NCBI RefSeq assembly: GCF_000156335.1
Contig: NZ_DS999213.1
Coordinates: forward strand, 36,900-100,899
Direction of reading: 5' to 3'
DNA from: Roseobacter sp. GAI101
Lineage (GTDB): Bacteria > Pseudomonadota > Alphaproteobacteria > Rhodobacterales > Rhodobacteraceae
Length of the DNA: 64,000 nt
Positions 56,475-64,000 of this stretch are shown here, in pieces. The notes beneath the pieces were generated by a model that saw only the letters and a list, made by a program, of their open reading frames with translations, was not told the DNA's origin and searched no databases. Both the position numbers and the translations under genes were made by a program. Position 1 is the stretch's first letter, and each line of letters opens with the position of its first letter.

Positions 56475-57179
56475 TCATTTACTTTTGAACAGCGTTGACT
56501 GCGCGCCCTTGTCACTGCGGAAATCCGCCCGCTTTTCAGCATAAAGCGCACGCCCCGCCTGTACGCCCGGACGCGCCCCCATCACATCCAGCCAGCGCGC
56601 CATATGGGGTTTGTCCTCCAGCGTTTGCTGCTGGCCTTCCCACAGCGATGCCCACCCCCAGATCGCAAAATCCGCGATTGTGATCTGGTCGCAGGCCACG
56701 AATTCATGCAGTGTCAGTTGCCGGTCCAGCACGCCGTAAAGCCGCGCAGTTTCGGCGCGGTAACGGTCTTTTGCGTAGGGCAGGTCGTTGGGTGGGTCCA
56801 TAGCGGGGGCGTATTTCAGGAAATGATGGGCTTGGCCGGCCATTGGCCCCAGTCCGCCCATTTGCCACATCAGCCATTCCTCGACCGCGATTTGTTCGCG
56901 CGAGGTCCGCCCGCCGAACTGTCCTGTCTTGCGCGCAAGGTATTGCAGGATCGCGCCGGACTCAAATATCGAAACCGGCGCGCCGTCCGGCCCGTCCGGG
57001 TCCACGATCGCGGGCATCCGGTTGTTGGGTGCGATCTTCAGAAACTCCGGGGCGAATTGTTCACCTGCGCCGATGTTGATCAGATGCGTGGTGTAGTGCA
57101 GCCCCATTTCTTCGAGCGCGATCGAGATTTTCCAGCCGTTGGGCGTGGGCCAATAATAAAGATCAATGGGCTGGGTCAC
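56475..57179 (-). CDS. Glutathione S-transferase (YghU/YfcG-like)
   Basis: 234 aa starting at GTG with AGGAG upstream. The N-terminal thioredoxin-like domain reads YYWPTPNGWKISIALEEMGL, and the helical C-terminal domain includes WLMWQMGGLGPMAGQ and ITIADFAIWGW. The asparagine after TP (PTPNG) matches YghU-type GSTs, which act as disulfide-bond reductases. It is cytosolic. The substrate is unknown. Confidence 0.88.
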   Translation of the reverse strand: MTQPIDLYYWPTPNGWKISIALEEMGLHYTTHLINIGAGEQFAPEFLKIAPNNRMPAIVDPDGPDGAPVSIFESGAILQYLARKTGQFGGRTSREQIAVEEWLMWQMGGLGPMAGQAHHFLKYAPAMDPPNDLPYAKDRYRAETARLYGVLDRQLTLHEFVACDQITIADFAIWGWASLWEGQQQTLEDKPHMARWLDVMGARPGVQAGRALYAEKRADFRSDKGAQSTLFKSK

Positions 57180-57191
57180 TGGGTCACGCTC

Positions 57192-58097
57192 CTAAGCTGG
57201 AAGTCGGCCCATGATGCGTGTTTTTGTCAGGCTCGCAAGGGGGAGTCTTGACCAGCGCGGGCTAGGCTGTGGCGGCAGCATGTCCGCCACGCGGGGCAGG
57301 GACAGGACATTCGGCTGCGCCAGAAGTTGCGCATAAAATGCCAGTGCGCCGGGGCGTGTGTAGCCTGACCAGTGGCAAATATGGCTTTGGGGCGGGCCGA
57401 TGGGGCAGCCAAGGGCGGCAAGCCCTGCCAGTGTCACAGGGCAATCCAGCTGGATGTTCAGCGCGTTCGGCGCGGCAATTCCCTGGCCCAGGGCGCGGTC
57501 GTCGGCGGCGGCTTGGCCCAGCAGGCGTTCAAAGACAAAGTCGAACAGGTCGTTTTCGCGGCTTGTTATGTTGAAAACTTCCGCGGTTTTGCCAGCGGGG
57601 CTGCGCAGGGCGCGGGCGGCATGACTTTGGAAACTGGCCCCGGTGATCAGCACGACCCGCGACACGGCCCCTTCGTCACAGTGACACAAGGCCGAAAGCG
57701 CGACTTCGGCCCCCATCGAATGGGCGATCAGATGGACAGGGCGGTGCGGTGCGGCCCTGTGCAAGGTCATGACAACCTGCGCCAATTGCCTGCCCACCTG
57801 CTGCGCCGTTTCAAACATCCGTGCCAGGGATCCACGCGCGGCCCAGCCAAAGCAGACGCCCAGCCCGGCCCCGGCGGTCATCCCCAAATGCGCAGGCCAG
57901 CCCGTATGCGCGTCAAAGATCGACCTGTGCGGGCAATGCCGTACTGAGCCGGGCTGGTACTTGTAGCCATGGATCATCAGGGTGATCGGGCCGCTGCCCC
58001 GCGCCGCCGATGCCAGCGCACGCTGGGGGCATTGCGGCGAAAGGAGTACGGCGATGCGGCCCGTTTCAGGGCTGACGTTCAACCGGATCAGGGGCAT
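57192..58097 (-). CDS. Alpha/beta hydrolase
   Basis: 301-aa esterase-like protein with the nucleophile elbow AHSMGAE, an early oxyanion-hole HG (MIHGYKYQPG), and a probable acid/histidine region late in the protein. No signal peptide. It sits 12 bp downstream of nothing on its own strand and ahead of the GST, so the two may be cotranscribed. Substrate not assignable. Confidence 0.8.
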   Translation of the reverse strand: MPLIRLNVSPETGRIAVLLSPQCPQRALASAARGSGPITLMIHGYKYQPGSVRHCPHRSIFDAHTGWPAHLGMTAGAGLGVCFGWAARGSLARMFETAQQVGRQLAQVVMTLHRAAPHRPVHLIAHSMGAEVALSALCHCDEGAVSRVVLITGASFQSHAARALRSPAGKTAEVFNITSRENDLFDFVFERLLGQAAADDRALGQGIAAPNALNIQLDCPVTLAGLAALGCPIGPPQSHICHWSGYTRPGALAFYAQLLAQPNVLSLPRVADMLPPQPSPRWSRLPLASLTKTRIMGRLPA

Positions 58098-58216
58098 GAG
58101 GGGCCTTTATCTACATATTGTGGGACTTTGTTGGCATAAGGCTATGACCCGCTCATGAAAGCTTTGTTACACCACTGTGACGGTGTTGACGTCGCACGCG
58201 CACAGGCGTAGCAGAC

Positions 58217-58285
58217 TGGCGTGGTGATTTGTTACCGGATTGCGGGCCACGGGCAGGGTGACCTGTCGAAATTCCGCTAAAAGGT
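58217..58285 (+). ncRNA. SAM-II riboswitch upstream of metZ
   Basis: The stem CGTGG/CCACG (58220-58224 with 58247-58251) encloses TGATTTG...CCGGATTGC, and GCTAAAAGG (58276-58284) provides the pseudoknot strand. This is the SAM-II layout known from alphaproteobacterial methionine genes, with a longer-than-usual insertion (58252-58275) between stem and pseudoknot. SAM-V cannot be excluded. SAM binding should lower metZ expression. Confidence 0.8.
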
Positions 58286-58291
58286 CAGGAT

Positions 58292-58330
58292 GAAAGCCCC
58301 CTTTCGCTTGACCGCGTCTGGGGTTTTTTT
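58292..58330 (+). terminator. Terminator-like hairpin in the metZ leader
   Basis: CCCC (58297-58300) can pair with GGGG (58320-58323), followed by a run of seven T (58324-58330). Upstream GGTCA (58283-58287) can pair with TGACC (58309-58313), with inner GAAAG/CTTTC arms whose CCCC loop would be hidden. The two folds are mutually exclusive, so the leader could act by attenuation. The fold is my inference. Confidence 0.55.
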
Positions 58331-58366
58331 ATGTCCGCGATCCTGCGGGCCGGAAGGAAGAAAAAG

Positions 58367-59551
58367 ATGAGCAACGATTGGAAACCGCGCACCAAGGCCG
58401 TTCATATGGGCAGCCGCCGCAGCCAGTATAACGAAGTGTCTGAGGCGATGTTCCTGACCCAAGGGTTCATCTATGACAGTGCCGAGCAAGCCGAGGCAAG
58501 GTTTCAGTCCCTGACCGACGATGAATTCATCTATGCCCGCTACGGCAACCCGACCGTGCGCATGTTCGAAGACCGGATTGCCGGGATGTTGGGGTATGAG
58601 GATTGTTTTGCCTGCACGTCCGGCATGGCTGCGGTCAGCGGCGCGTTGACGGCGTTGCTGAAGGCGGGCGATCATGTGGTCGCGGCCCGCGCGCTGTTCG
58701 GGTCATGCCTTTACGTGCTCGAAGATATCCTTGGGCGGTTCGGTGTCGAGGTTACCTTGATCGACGGTACGGACAACGCCGCATGGGACGCTGCCATTCG
58801 TCCGGACACGCGGATGGTGTTCTTTGAGAGCATCTCGAACCCGACGCTTGAAGTCGTCGACATGCGCCATGTCGTCAATGCGGCCCATGCCGTTGGGGCG
58901 CTGGTGCTGGCGGATGACGCGATGGCCACGCCGGTGTTTTCCTATGCCCGCGAATGCGGTGCCGACATCGCGATCATATCCACGACCAAACATGTGGACG
59001 GGCAGGGCCGTCTGTTGGGGGGCGCGATCTGCGGGTCCAAGGAACTGGTCCGCGGCCCGATCGAGGCCTATATGAAACACACCGGCGGCGCGATGAACCC
59101 GTTTACCGCCTGGACGCACCTGAAGGCGCTGGAAACCATCGACCTGCGCGTGCGTGCACAGGCTGATGCAGCCCTGCAACTGGCCCAGGCCCTTGATGGC
59201 CACCCGATGCTAAGCGCCGTGCGCTATCCCACACATCCTTCGCATCCGCAGCATGAGCTTGCCCTGACGCAGGCACCGTCGGCCGGGACCGTGTTGGCAA
59301 TCGAGGTGAAGGGCGGCAAGGAAGCCTGCTTTAAGTTCCTGAACGCGCTTGAGATTGTGAGCATTTCCAATAACTTCGCCGATGCAAAATCCATCGCAAC
59401 CCATCCGGCGACCACCACGCATCAGCGTTTGCCGCAGGATCAAAAAGACACCCTAGGCATCTCGCCCGGCCTCGTGCGTCTGTCTGCGGGGCTCGAGGAC
59501 GTAAGCGATCTGATCGCGGATCTGAAACAGGCGCTGGACCGCGCAGGATAA
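58367..59551 (+). CDS. metZ: O-succinylhomoserine sulfhydrylase
   Basis: 394-aa cytosolic PLP enzyme making homocysteine from O-succinylhomoserine and sulfide. The PLP lysine is in STTKHVDGQGR. The C-terminal LVRLSAGLEDVSDLI block is typical. I chose the ATG at 58367 (GGAAGGAAG upstream), because the ATG at 58331 lies directly after the terminator's T run. The SAM-II riboswitch supports control by methionine status. The other PLP enzyme of methionine metabolism is at 13868. Confidence 0.92.
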   Translation: MSNDWKPRTKAVHMGSRRSQYNEVSEAMFLTQGFIYDSAEQAEARFQSLTDDEFIYARYGNPTVRMFEDRIAGMLGYEDCFACTSGMAAVSGALTALLKAGDHVVAARALFGSCLYVLEDILGRFGVEVTLIDGTDNAAWDAAIRPDTRMVFFESISNPTLEVVDMRHVVNAAHAVGALVLADDAMATPVFSYARECGADIAIISTTKHVDGQGRLLGGAICGSKELVRGPIEAYMKHTGGAMNPFTAWTHLKALETIDLRVRAQADAALQLAQALDGHPMLSAVRYPTHPSHPQHELALTQAPSAGTVLAIEVKGGKEACFKFLNALEIVSISNNFADAKSIATHPATTTHQRLPQDQKDTLGISPGLVRLSAGLEDVSDLIADLKQALDRAG

Positions 59552-59647
59552 ATTTTTCGGCATTCTGTCCGATATTTCGGACAGAATGTTGGAAACGGTC
59601 TGATCGGTGGCCTATATGTGATACAGCTTGCCAAGGGGGGCCTTATC

Positions 59648-60742
59648 ATGAACGTCATCGCACCTGTGACCGTCGCGCCGGACCGCGACGCGGCCGTTGC
59701 CGCGCTGGATACGTTGCGCGCCTGGGCGTCCGACGCCAGCCAGACCGAGATTGACGCGCTGGACCCGTCTTTGGCGCGGCTTCTGAAAAACGTCGAGGAT
59801 TACCCGGATTTCAGCCGGGTCTATCCCGATGATTTCGCGGTCGGTGACAATTACAAGGCGACGTTGCCCGACCTGCAAAACGGCCCCTCCAGCCTGATCA
59901 AAGGCGCGAAGCAGCAGATCCAACACGTGGGCATCTCCAATTTCCGCCTGCCTGTTCAGTTTCACACCCGCGACAACGGCGATCTGACGCTTGAGACTTC
60001 GGTGACCGGATCGGTCAGCCTTGAAGCGGATAAAAAGGGCATCAACATGTCCCGCATCATGCGCAGCTTCTACAAGCACGGCGATGCGACCTTCAGCTTT
60101 GAGGTGATGGAAGCCGCGCTGGACGATTACAAGGCTGATCTGGAAAGCTATGACGCGCGCATCCAAATGCGTTTTTCCTTTCCGATGAAGATCAAAAGCC
60201 TGCGGTCTGGGCTGTCCGGTTATCAATATTACGACATTGCGTTGGAATTGGTAGAAAGGGCCGGGGTGCGCAAGAAGATCATGCATCTTGACTATGTCTA
60301 TTCCTCAACCTGTCCCTGTTCCCTCGAACTGTCCGAACACGCCCGCGCAACGCGGGGGCAGTTGGCGACCCCCCATTCGCAAAGGTCGGTCGCGCGAATT
60401 TCGGTCGATGTGAATTACGACGCGGATTGTCTTTGGTTCGAGGACCTGATCGAAGTCGCGCGGCGTGCTGTGCCGACAGAAACGCAAGTGATGGTCAAGC
60501 GCGAGGATGAACAGGCCTTTGCGGAATTGAATGCCGCGAACCCGATCTTTGTCGAAGACGCTGCGCGGCTGTTTTGCGAACAGTTGCAAGCCGATCCGCG
60601 CATCGGTGATTTCCGCGTGATCGCCAGCCATCAGGAAAGCCTGCACAGCCATGACGCGATCAGTATTCTGACCGAAGGCGATACATTCGCCGCGCAAAGT
60701 ATCGACCCCAAGTTGTTCAGCACCTTATTTCACGTCGGCTGA
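59648..60742 (+). CDS. folE2: GTP cyclohydrolase FolE2 (type IB)
   Basis: 364-aa cytosolic enzyme making dihydroneopterin triphosphate from GTP, the first folate step. The cysteine-rich STCPCSLELSEHARA and the C-terminal HDAISILTE are FolE2 features. It starts at ATG after AAGGGGGG. FolE2 works with various metals and is often induced when zinc is scarce, but no zinc-regulator site is evident here. The product is complete, and a strong terminator follows. Confidence 0.95.
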   Translation: MNVIAPVTVAPDRDAAVAALDTLRAWASDASQTEIDALDPSLARLLKNVEDYPDFSRVYPDDFAVGDNYKATLPDLQNGPSSLIKGAKQQIQHVGISNFRLPVQFHTRDNGDLTLETSVTGSVSLEADKKGINMSRIMRSFYKHGDATFSFEVMEAALDDYKADLESYDARIQMRFSFPMKIKSLRSGLSGYQYYDIALELVERAGVRKKIMHLDYVYSSTCPCSLELSEHARATRGQLATPHSQRSVARISVDVNYDADCLWFEDLIEVARRAVPTETQVMVKREDEQAFAELNAANPIFVEDAARLFCEQLQADPRIGDFRVIASHQESLHSHDAISILTEGDTFAAQSIDPKLFSTLFHVG

Positions 60743-60782
60743 CCAGACATCCCGTTCGGTACCGGCCTTGGAGTGGAGTTTT

Positions 60783-60811
60783 AAAGCCGCACATGTTTTG
60801 TGCGGCTTTTT
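60783..60811 (+). terminator. Rho-independent terminator after folE2
   Basis: Eleven-bp perfect stem (60783-60793 with 60799-60809) around a 5-nt loop, ending in a T run. It is 40 bp after the folE2 stop. Confidence 0.9.
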
Positions 60812-60968
60812 GCGTGGGTTGCCTGTTTTTTGAAATCAGTTGTGCTGCGGTGCAGCGCGATCGGGATGCTGCCATGCAGAAACGGCAATTCTCATTCCAC
60901 CTGAATAGGTTATGTTGGGTGTCAAGGGAGCCACCGGCACCAAGAGCCAACATTATTTGAGGTAACAC

Positions 60969-61205
60969 ATGGCCTACATCAACACATACGCGCACAACAG
61001 CTTTGACGGCTTCAAATCCGTTCTGACATCCATCGGCGCATTCTTCGTTTCCATCGGCACCACCATCGGGACCGCAAGCACAATGAACGGCCGCGTTGAA
61101 TATCTGCGCCGTTTGGAAGCAAAAACAGACGAGGAACTGGACGCGATGAACCTGAAGCGCGAAAACCTGGTCCACCACGTCTTTCGTGATCTGTACTACA
61201 TGTAA
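60969..61205 (+). CDS. DUF1127-like small protein
   Basis: 78 aa with a GAGG ribosome binding site. The middle is hydrophobic/small-residue rich (SIGAFFVSIGTTIGTAS). The C-terminal half (RRLEAKTDEELDAMNLKRENLVHHVFRDLYYM) resembles DUF1127/YjiS proteins. Some such proteins bind RNA and affect phosphate or carbon responses, but this one is not assignable. It is monocistronic, with a terminator right after. Confidence 0.75.
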   Translation: MAYINTYAHNSFDGFKSVLTSIGAFFVSIGTTIGTASTMNGRVEYLRRLEAKTDEELDAMNLKRENLVHHVFRDLYYM

Positions 61206-61228
61206 GATGCGTCGCATCTACGTGAAAC

Positions 61229-61263
61229 AACGGCCCGACTGATCACAGTCCGGGCCGTTTTTC
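61229..61263 (+). terminator. Rho-independent terminator after the DUF1127-like gene
   Basis: AACGGCCCGACTG (61229-61241) pairs with CAGTC-CGGGCCGTT (61246-61259, one bulge) and is followed by TTTT. The stem is long and GC-rich. Confidence 0.85.
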
Positions 61264-61320
61264 GTTTCTTACCAGCCTGATCCTTGACAGCGACGCGCTG
61301 CCGCGCCAACCCTGCGCCCT

Positions 61321-62769
61321 ATGTTGGACATGCGCCCCGTTGGATATGTAATCGGCCTGTTGGTTGCGGTGCTTGGCATTGCGATGGTTGCACCGATGTT
61401 GATGGACATTGCCGAAGGGCGCGGGCACTGGCCCGTCTTTGTCGAAGCAGGGCTGATCACATTCCTCGGCGGCAGTCTGATCGCGCTGGCTTGCGCCAAT
61501 GGCATCAAAGAAGGGCTGACCATCCAGCAGACCTTTTTGCTGACGACAGGCGTTTGGGTGATGCTGCCCTTGTTCGGCGCGCTGCCCTTTATGCTGGGGG
61601 CCACCGAAGCGCGCTTTGTCGATGCGGTGTTCGAGGCCATGTCGGGCCTGACCACGACAGGATCGACGGTTTTTACCGGCCTTGATGACTTACCAAAGGG
61701 CCTGCTGCTGTGGCGCGGTATTCTGCAATGGCTTGGCGGGATCGGTATCATCGTTGTTGCGATGGTTTTCCTGCCCGAACTTCGCGTGGGCGGGATGCAG
61801 ATTTTCAAGTCCGAGGCGTTCGACACCCTGGGTAAGATCCTGCCACGTGCGGGCCAGATTGCGACCCAGATTTCGGGGATCTACCTTTGGCTGACCTTCA
61901 CCTGCGTGTTGACCTATCTGGCGTTGGGGATGAATTTGTTCGATGCGACGGTTCATGCCCTGACCACGGTGTCGACGGGCGGGTTTTCCAACTATGATGC
62001 TTCTTTCGGGCAGTTTTCCGGGAACGCCGAATATGCGGCGTCCTTTTTCATGTGCCTCGCCGCGTTGCCCTTTGTACGCTACGTGCAACTGCTGAACGGG
62101 CAACCGCTGGCGCTGCACCGCGACCCGCAGGTGCGTGGGTTCCTTTTGACGATCATCGTGCTTGTGGGCGTGGTCTTTGTGGCGATCCAAGGGGTTTTCC
62201 CGCATCATTGGGAACAATCCTTGCGCGAATCCCTGTTCAACATCACCTCGATCATTTCGGGCACGGGGTACGCGTCGGTCGATTACATGACCTGGGGGTC
62301 GTTCCCGGTGGCGCTGTTCTTCTTTACAGGTCTGATCGGCGGCTGCGCGGGGTCGACCGCCTGTTCGATCAAGATCTTCCGCTATCAGCTTTTGTTTGCA
62401 TCGGTCCGCGCCCAGCTACAGCGGATCCGTTCGCCCCACGGTGTCTTTACGCCACGCTATGACGGCCGACCGATCAGCGGCGATGTCATGATCTCGGTCA
62501 TGTCGTTCTTCATGTTCTTTACGCTTACATTCGGGCTGGTGGCCGTGGCGTTAAGCATGACGGGGCTGGATTTCGTCACATCGGTGTCAGGGGCAGGGGC
62601 GGCGCTGGCCAATATCGGGCCCGGTCTGGGGGATATCATCGGGCCTTCGGGAAACTTCAGCACACTCAACGATACAGCCAAATGGATTCTGACCGCAGCG
62701 ATGCTGATCGGGCGGTTGGAACTTATGGCAGTTTACGTGATTTTCACTTTCAAGTTCTGGAGAGCTTAA
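61321..62769 (+). CDS. trkH: Trk potassium uptake protein TrkH
   Basis: 482-aa inner-membrane potassium channel subunit built of four M1-P-M2 units. Selectivity-filter-like blocks are visible: SGLTTTGSTVF, TTVSTGGFSNY, SGTGYASVDY and GAALANIGPGLG. The cytosolic TrkA partner is not in the window. The start is the ATG at 61321, with no strong ribosome binding site. The next gene begins immediately after the stop. Confidence 0.93.
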   Translation: MLDMRPVGYVIGLLVAVLGIAMVAPMLMDIAEGRGHWPVFVEAGLITFLGGSLIALACANGIKEGLTIQQTFLLTTGVWVMLPLFGALPFMLGATEARFVDAVFEAMSGLTTTGSTVFTGLDDLPKGLLLWRGILQWLGGIGIIVVAMVFLPELRVGGMQIFKSEAFDTLGKILPRAGQIATQISGIYLWLTFTCVLTYLALGMNLFDATVHALTTVSTGGFSNYDASFGQFSGNAEYAASFFMCLAALPFVRYVQLLNGQPLALHRDPQVRGFLLTIIVLVGVVFVAIQGVFPHHWEQSLRESLFNITSIISGTGYASVDYMTWGSFPVALFFFTGLIGGCAGSTACSIKIFRYQLLFASVRAQLQRIRSPHGVFTPRYDGRPISGDVMISVMSFFMFFTLTFGLVAVALSMTGLDFVTSVSGAGAALANIGPGLGDIIGPSGNFSTLNDTAKWILTAAMLIGRLELMAVYVIFTFKFWRA

Positions 62770-64000
62770 ATGTCAGATGCTCAAACCCGCCCCTTGGGCG
62801 CGCAGATTTCGCATATGTTGAAGGATCGCGGGGTCGAGGTGATTTTCGGCATTCCGGGGGTGCATAATCAAGAAATGTACCGCGGCATCGAAGAAGCCGG
62901 CCTGACCCATGTGCTGGCGCGCCACGAACAGGGGGCCGGCTTTATGGCGGATGGCTATGCGCGCGCGACGGGCAAGCCCGGCATGGCCTATGTGATCACG
63001 GGGCCGGGCCTGTGCAATATCATGACCCCGATGGGGCAGGCCTACAGCGATTCGGTGCCGGTTCTGGTGATCTCGAGCTGTCTGGACGAAACGGCGGCGC
63101 GCAAGGGCCAGCTGCATCAGATGAAAGACCAGCGCGCGGCAGCAGAAACAGTTTGCGACTGGTCTTTTGAAGCGCGCACGGCGGATGCGGCCTATCAGCT
63201 GATCGACCGCGCCCTGGTGGAATTCGACACGTCGCGCGCGCGGTCCAAGCATATTCAGGTGCCGATCGCCGTGCTGGGATCAGATGCCGCCGCAGCACCT
63301 GAAAAGGGAACGCTTGATCACACGCCCCAAGCCGCGCAGTTCGGCCAGATGGACAGGATCGAAGCTCTTTTGAACGCCGCAGAAAGACCCGTCTTCGTGC
63401 TGGGCGGTGGTGCAGGTCCGAACGCTGCTATTCCGGGGATTTTGCGGAAGGCCGGTGCGCTTGTCGTCACGACCTATGCCGGGAGAGGAGCCGTCGACGC
63501 TGCGGACGAACACTGTCTTGGCGCGTGCCTCGCGCGGCCCGGCAGCGCGCAGGTTTTCGCGCAGGCCGATCTGGTGCTGGCCATCGGCACGGAATTGGCC
63601 GAGGTGGACCTGTGGCGGCCCGAACTGGGGCACGACTGCCCCATGGTCCGCGTCGACATCGACGCAAGCGTGCTGGCGGAAACCCGCGCTGGCGATGTAG
63701 CCGTCCACGCCCGGGCGCAGATGTTTTTCGATGATCTGTCCCGCCGTCTTGAGGCGTGGCCACAGGACAAGCCGTTCCTTTGGGACACCGATACAGTCGC
63801 TGCGCAGGTAGCGTCGTTTCGGGGGCAGGTGCAGGCCGAACGGCCCGGACTGGTCGAGGTGTGCGATGCCCTGCGTGCAGCGGTTCCGGCAGATACGATG
63901 ATTTATTCCGACATGACCCAGATTGCCTATGTCGCCCAAGAGGTGTGGGACATGGATCGGCCGGGCCATTGGCATCACCCGACCGGCTTTGGCACTTTGG
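62770..64000 (+). CDS. Thiamine-diphosphate-dependent enzyme, acetolactate-synthase-like (partial)
   Basis: Open to the window edge; at least 410 residues are visible. The ATG at 62770 begins directly after the trkH stop, with GGAGAG in the end of trkH. The N-terminal block VEVIFGIPGVHN, the catalytic glutamate region ARHEQGAGFMADGYARATG and the mid-domain VFVLGGGAGP mark the acetolactate synthase superfamily. It most resembles the branch that includes 5-guanidino-2-oxopentanoate decarboxylase (AruI), rather than IlvB, but the thiamine-binding C-terminal domain is outside the window. Truncation is by the window, not by mutation. Confidence 0.85.
   Translation, partial: MSDAQTRPLGAQISHMLKDRGVEVIFGIPGVHNQEMYRGIEEAGLTHVLARHEQGAGFMADGYARATGKPGMAYVITGPGLCNIMTPMGQAYSDSVPVLVISSCLDETAARKGQLHQMKDQRAAAETVCDWSFEARTADAAYQLIDRALVEFDTSRARSKHIQVPIAVLGSDAAAAPEKGTLDHTPQAAQFGQMDRIEALLNAAERPVFVLGGGAGPNAAIPGILRKAGALVVTTYAGRGAVDAADEHCLGACLARPGSAQVFAQADLVLAIGTELAEVDLWRPELGHDCPMVRVDIDASVLAETRAGDVAVHARAQMFFDDLSRRLEAWPQDKPFLWDTDTVAAQVASFRGQVQAERPGLVEVCDALRAAVPADTMIYSDMTQIAYVAQEVWDMDRPGHWHHPTGFGTL

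Noticed and set aside
58331..58366. Upstream ATG start for metZ
   Set aside because: Directly follows the seven-T run with no ribosome binding site; the ATG at 58367 has GGAAGGAAG and the usual N-terminus.

Overview
The window reads as Rhodobacteraceae DNA (roseobacter-type alphaproteobacterium). This rests on the ftsY / EamA permease / yciB order, a TRAP transporter, an RTX protein ending in a Hint domain, a SAM-II riboswitch ahead of metZ, and the high-GC chromosomal coding style. The assignment comes from gene content and remembered synteny, not from any database search. No rRNA, tRNA, CRISPR array, insertion sequence or prophage was seen.

Layout. (1) 1-4.7 kb: a visibly less GC-rich mobilization module. 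It holds a TraG/VirD4 coupling protein, an excalibur lipoprotein, a relaxase, a MobC-like protein and a small upstream ORF, all on the minus strand. An IncP-like oriT nic motif (TATCCTG/CCCG) lies just ahead of the operon. No mating-pair-formation genes are visible, so this looks like a mobilizable element or the end of one. (2) 4.9-9.3 kb: two unusual proteins, an RTX-repeat protein with a C-terminal Hint domain and a kumamolisin-like S53 protease flanked by two copies of one cysteine-containing domain. (3) 9.6-13.8 kb: an eptA-dgkA-pmrA-pmrB-like envelope-remodelling operon with a PmrA-box-like direct repeat upstream. (4) 13.9-23.4 kb: a PLP transsulfuration enzyme, purB, two exported proteins sharing a small cysteine motif, a FliG homologue, an LpxL-like acyltransferase, a DUF1223 protein and aconitase acnA with a clear terminator. 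(5) 23.6-29.6 kb: tamA-tamB. (6) 29.6-38.4 kb: a flavin reductase, acs, a TRAP transporter (P-Q-M), an AI-2E family permease and an aldehyde dehydrogenase. (7) 38.5-44.7 kb: a cobalamin riboswitch followed by btuB, btuC, btuD, exbB, two exbD genes and tonB, i.e. a nearly complete B12 uptake operon with its own energy transducer but no visible btuF. (8) 44.7-58.1 kb: mostly housekeeping (ferredoxin, purD, xseA, ftsY, yciB) interspersed with an AlkB-like membrane hydroxylase, an orphan fused formate dehydrogenase gamma/beta subunit, a Popeye-like cyclic-nucleotide-binding membrane protein, a GST and an alpha/beta hydrolase. (9) 58.2-64 kb: a SAM-II riboswitch with a terminator-like leader ahead of metZ, folE2, a DUF1127-like small protein, trkH, and a thiamine-diphosphate enzyme cut by the window edge.

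How the genes work together. The region 7 genes cover B12 uptake from outer-membrane receptor to inner-membrane pump under one riboswitch. The region 3 genes couple phosphoethanolamine transfer to lipid A with recycling of the diacylglycerol by-product and with a two-component system. tamA and tamB form one outer-membrane biogenesis machine. The most unusual items are the duplicated-domain S53 protease that lacks the usual oxyanion aspartate, the PmrA-like box, the SAM-II/attenuator leader and the oriT.
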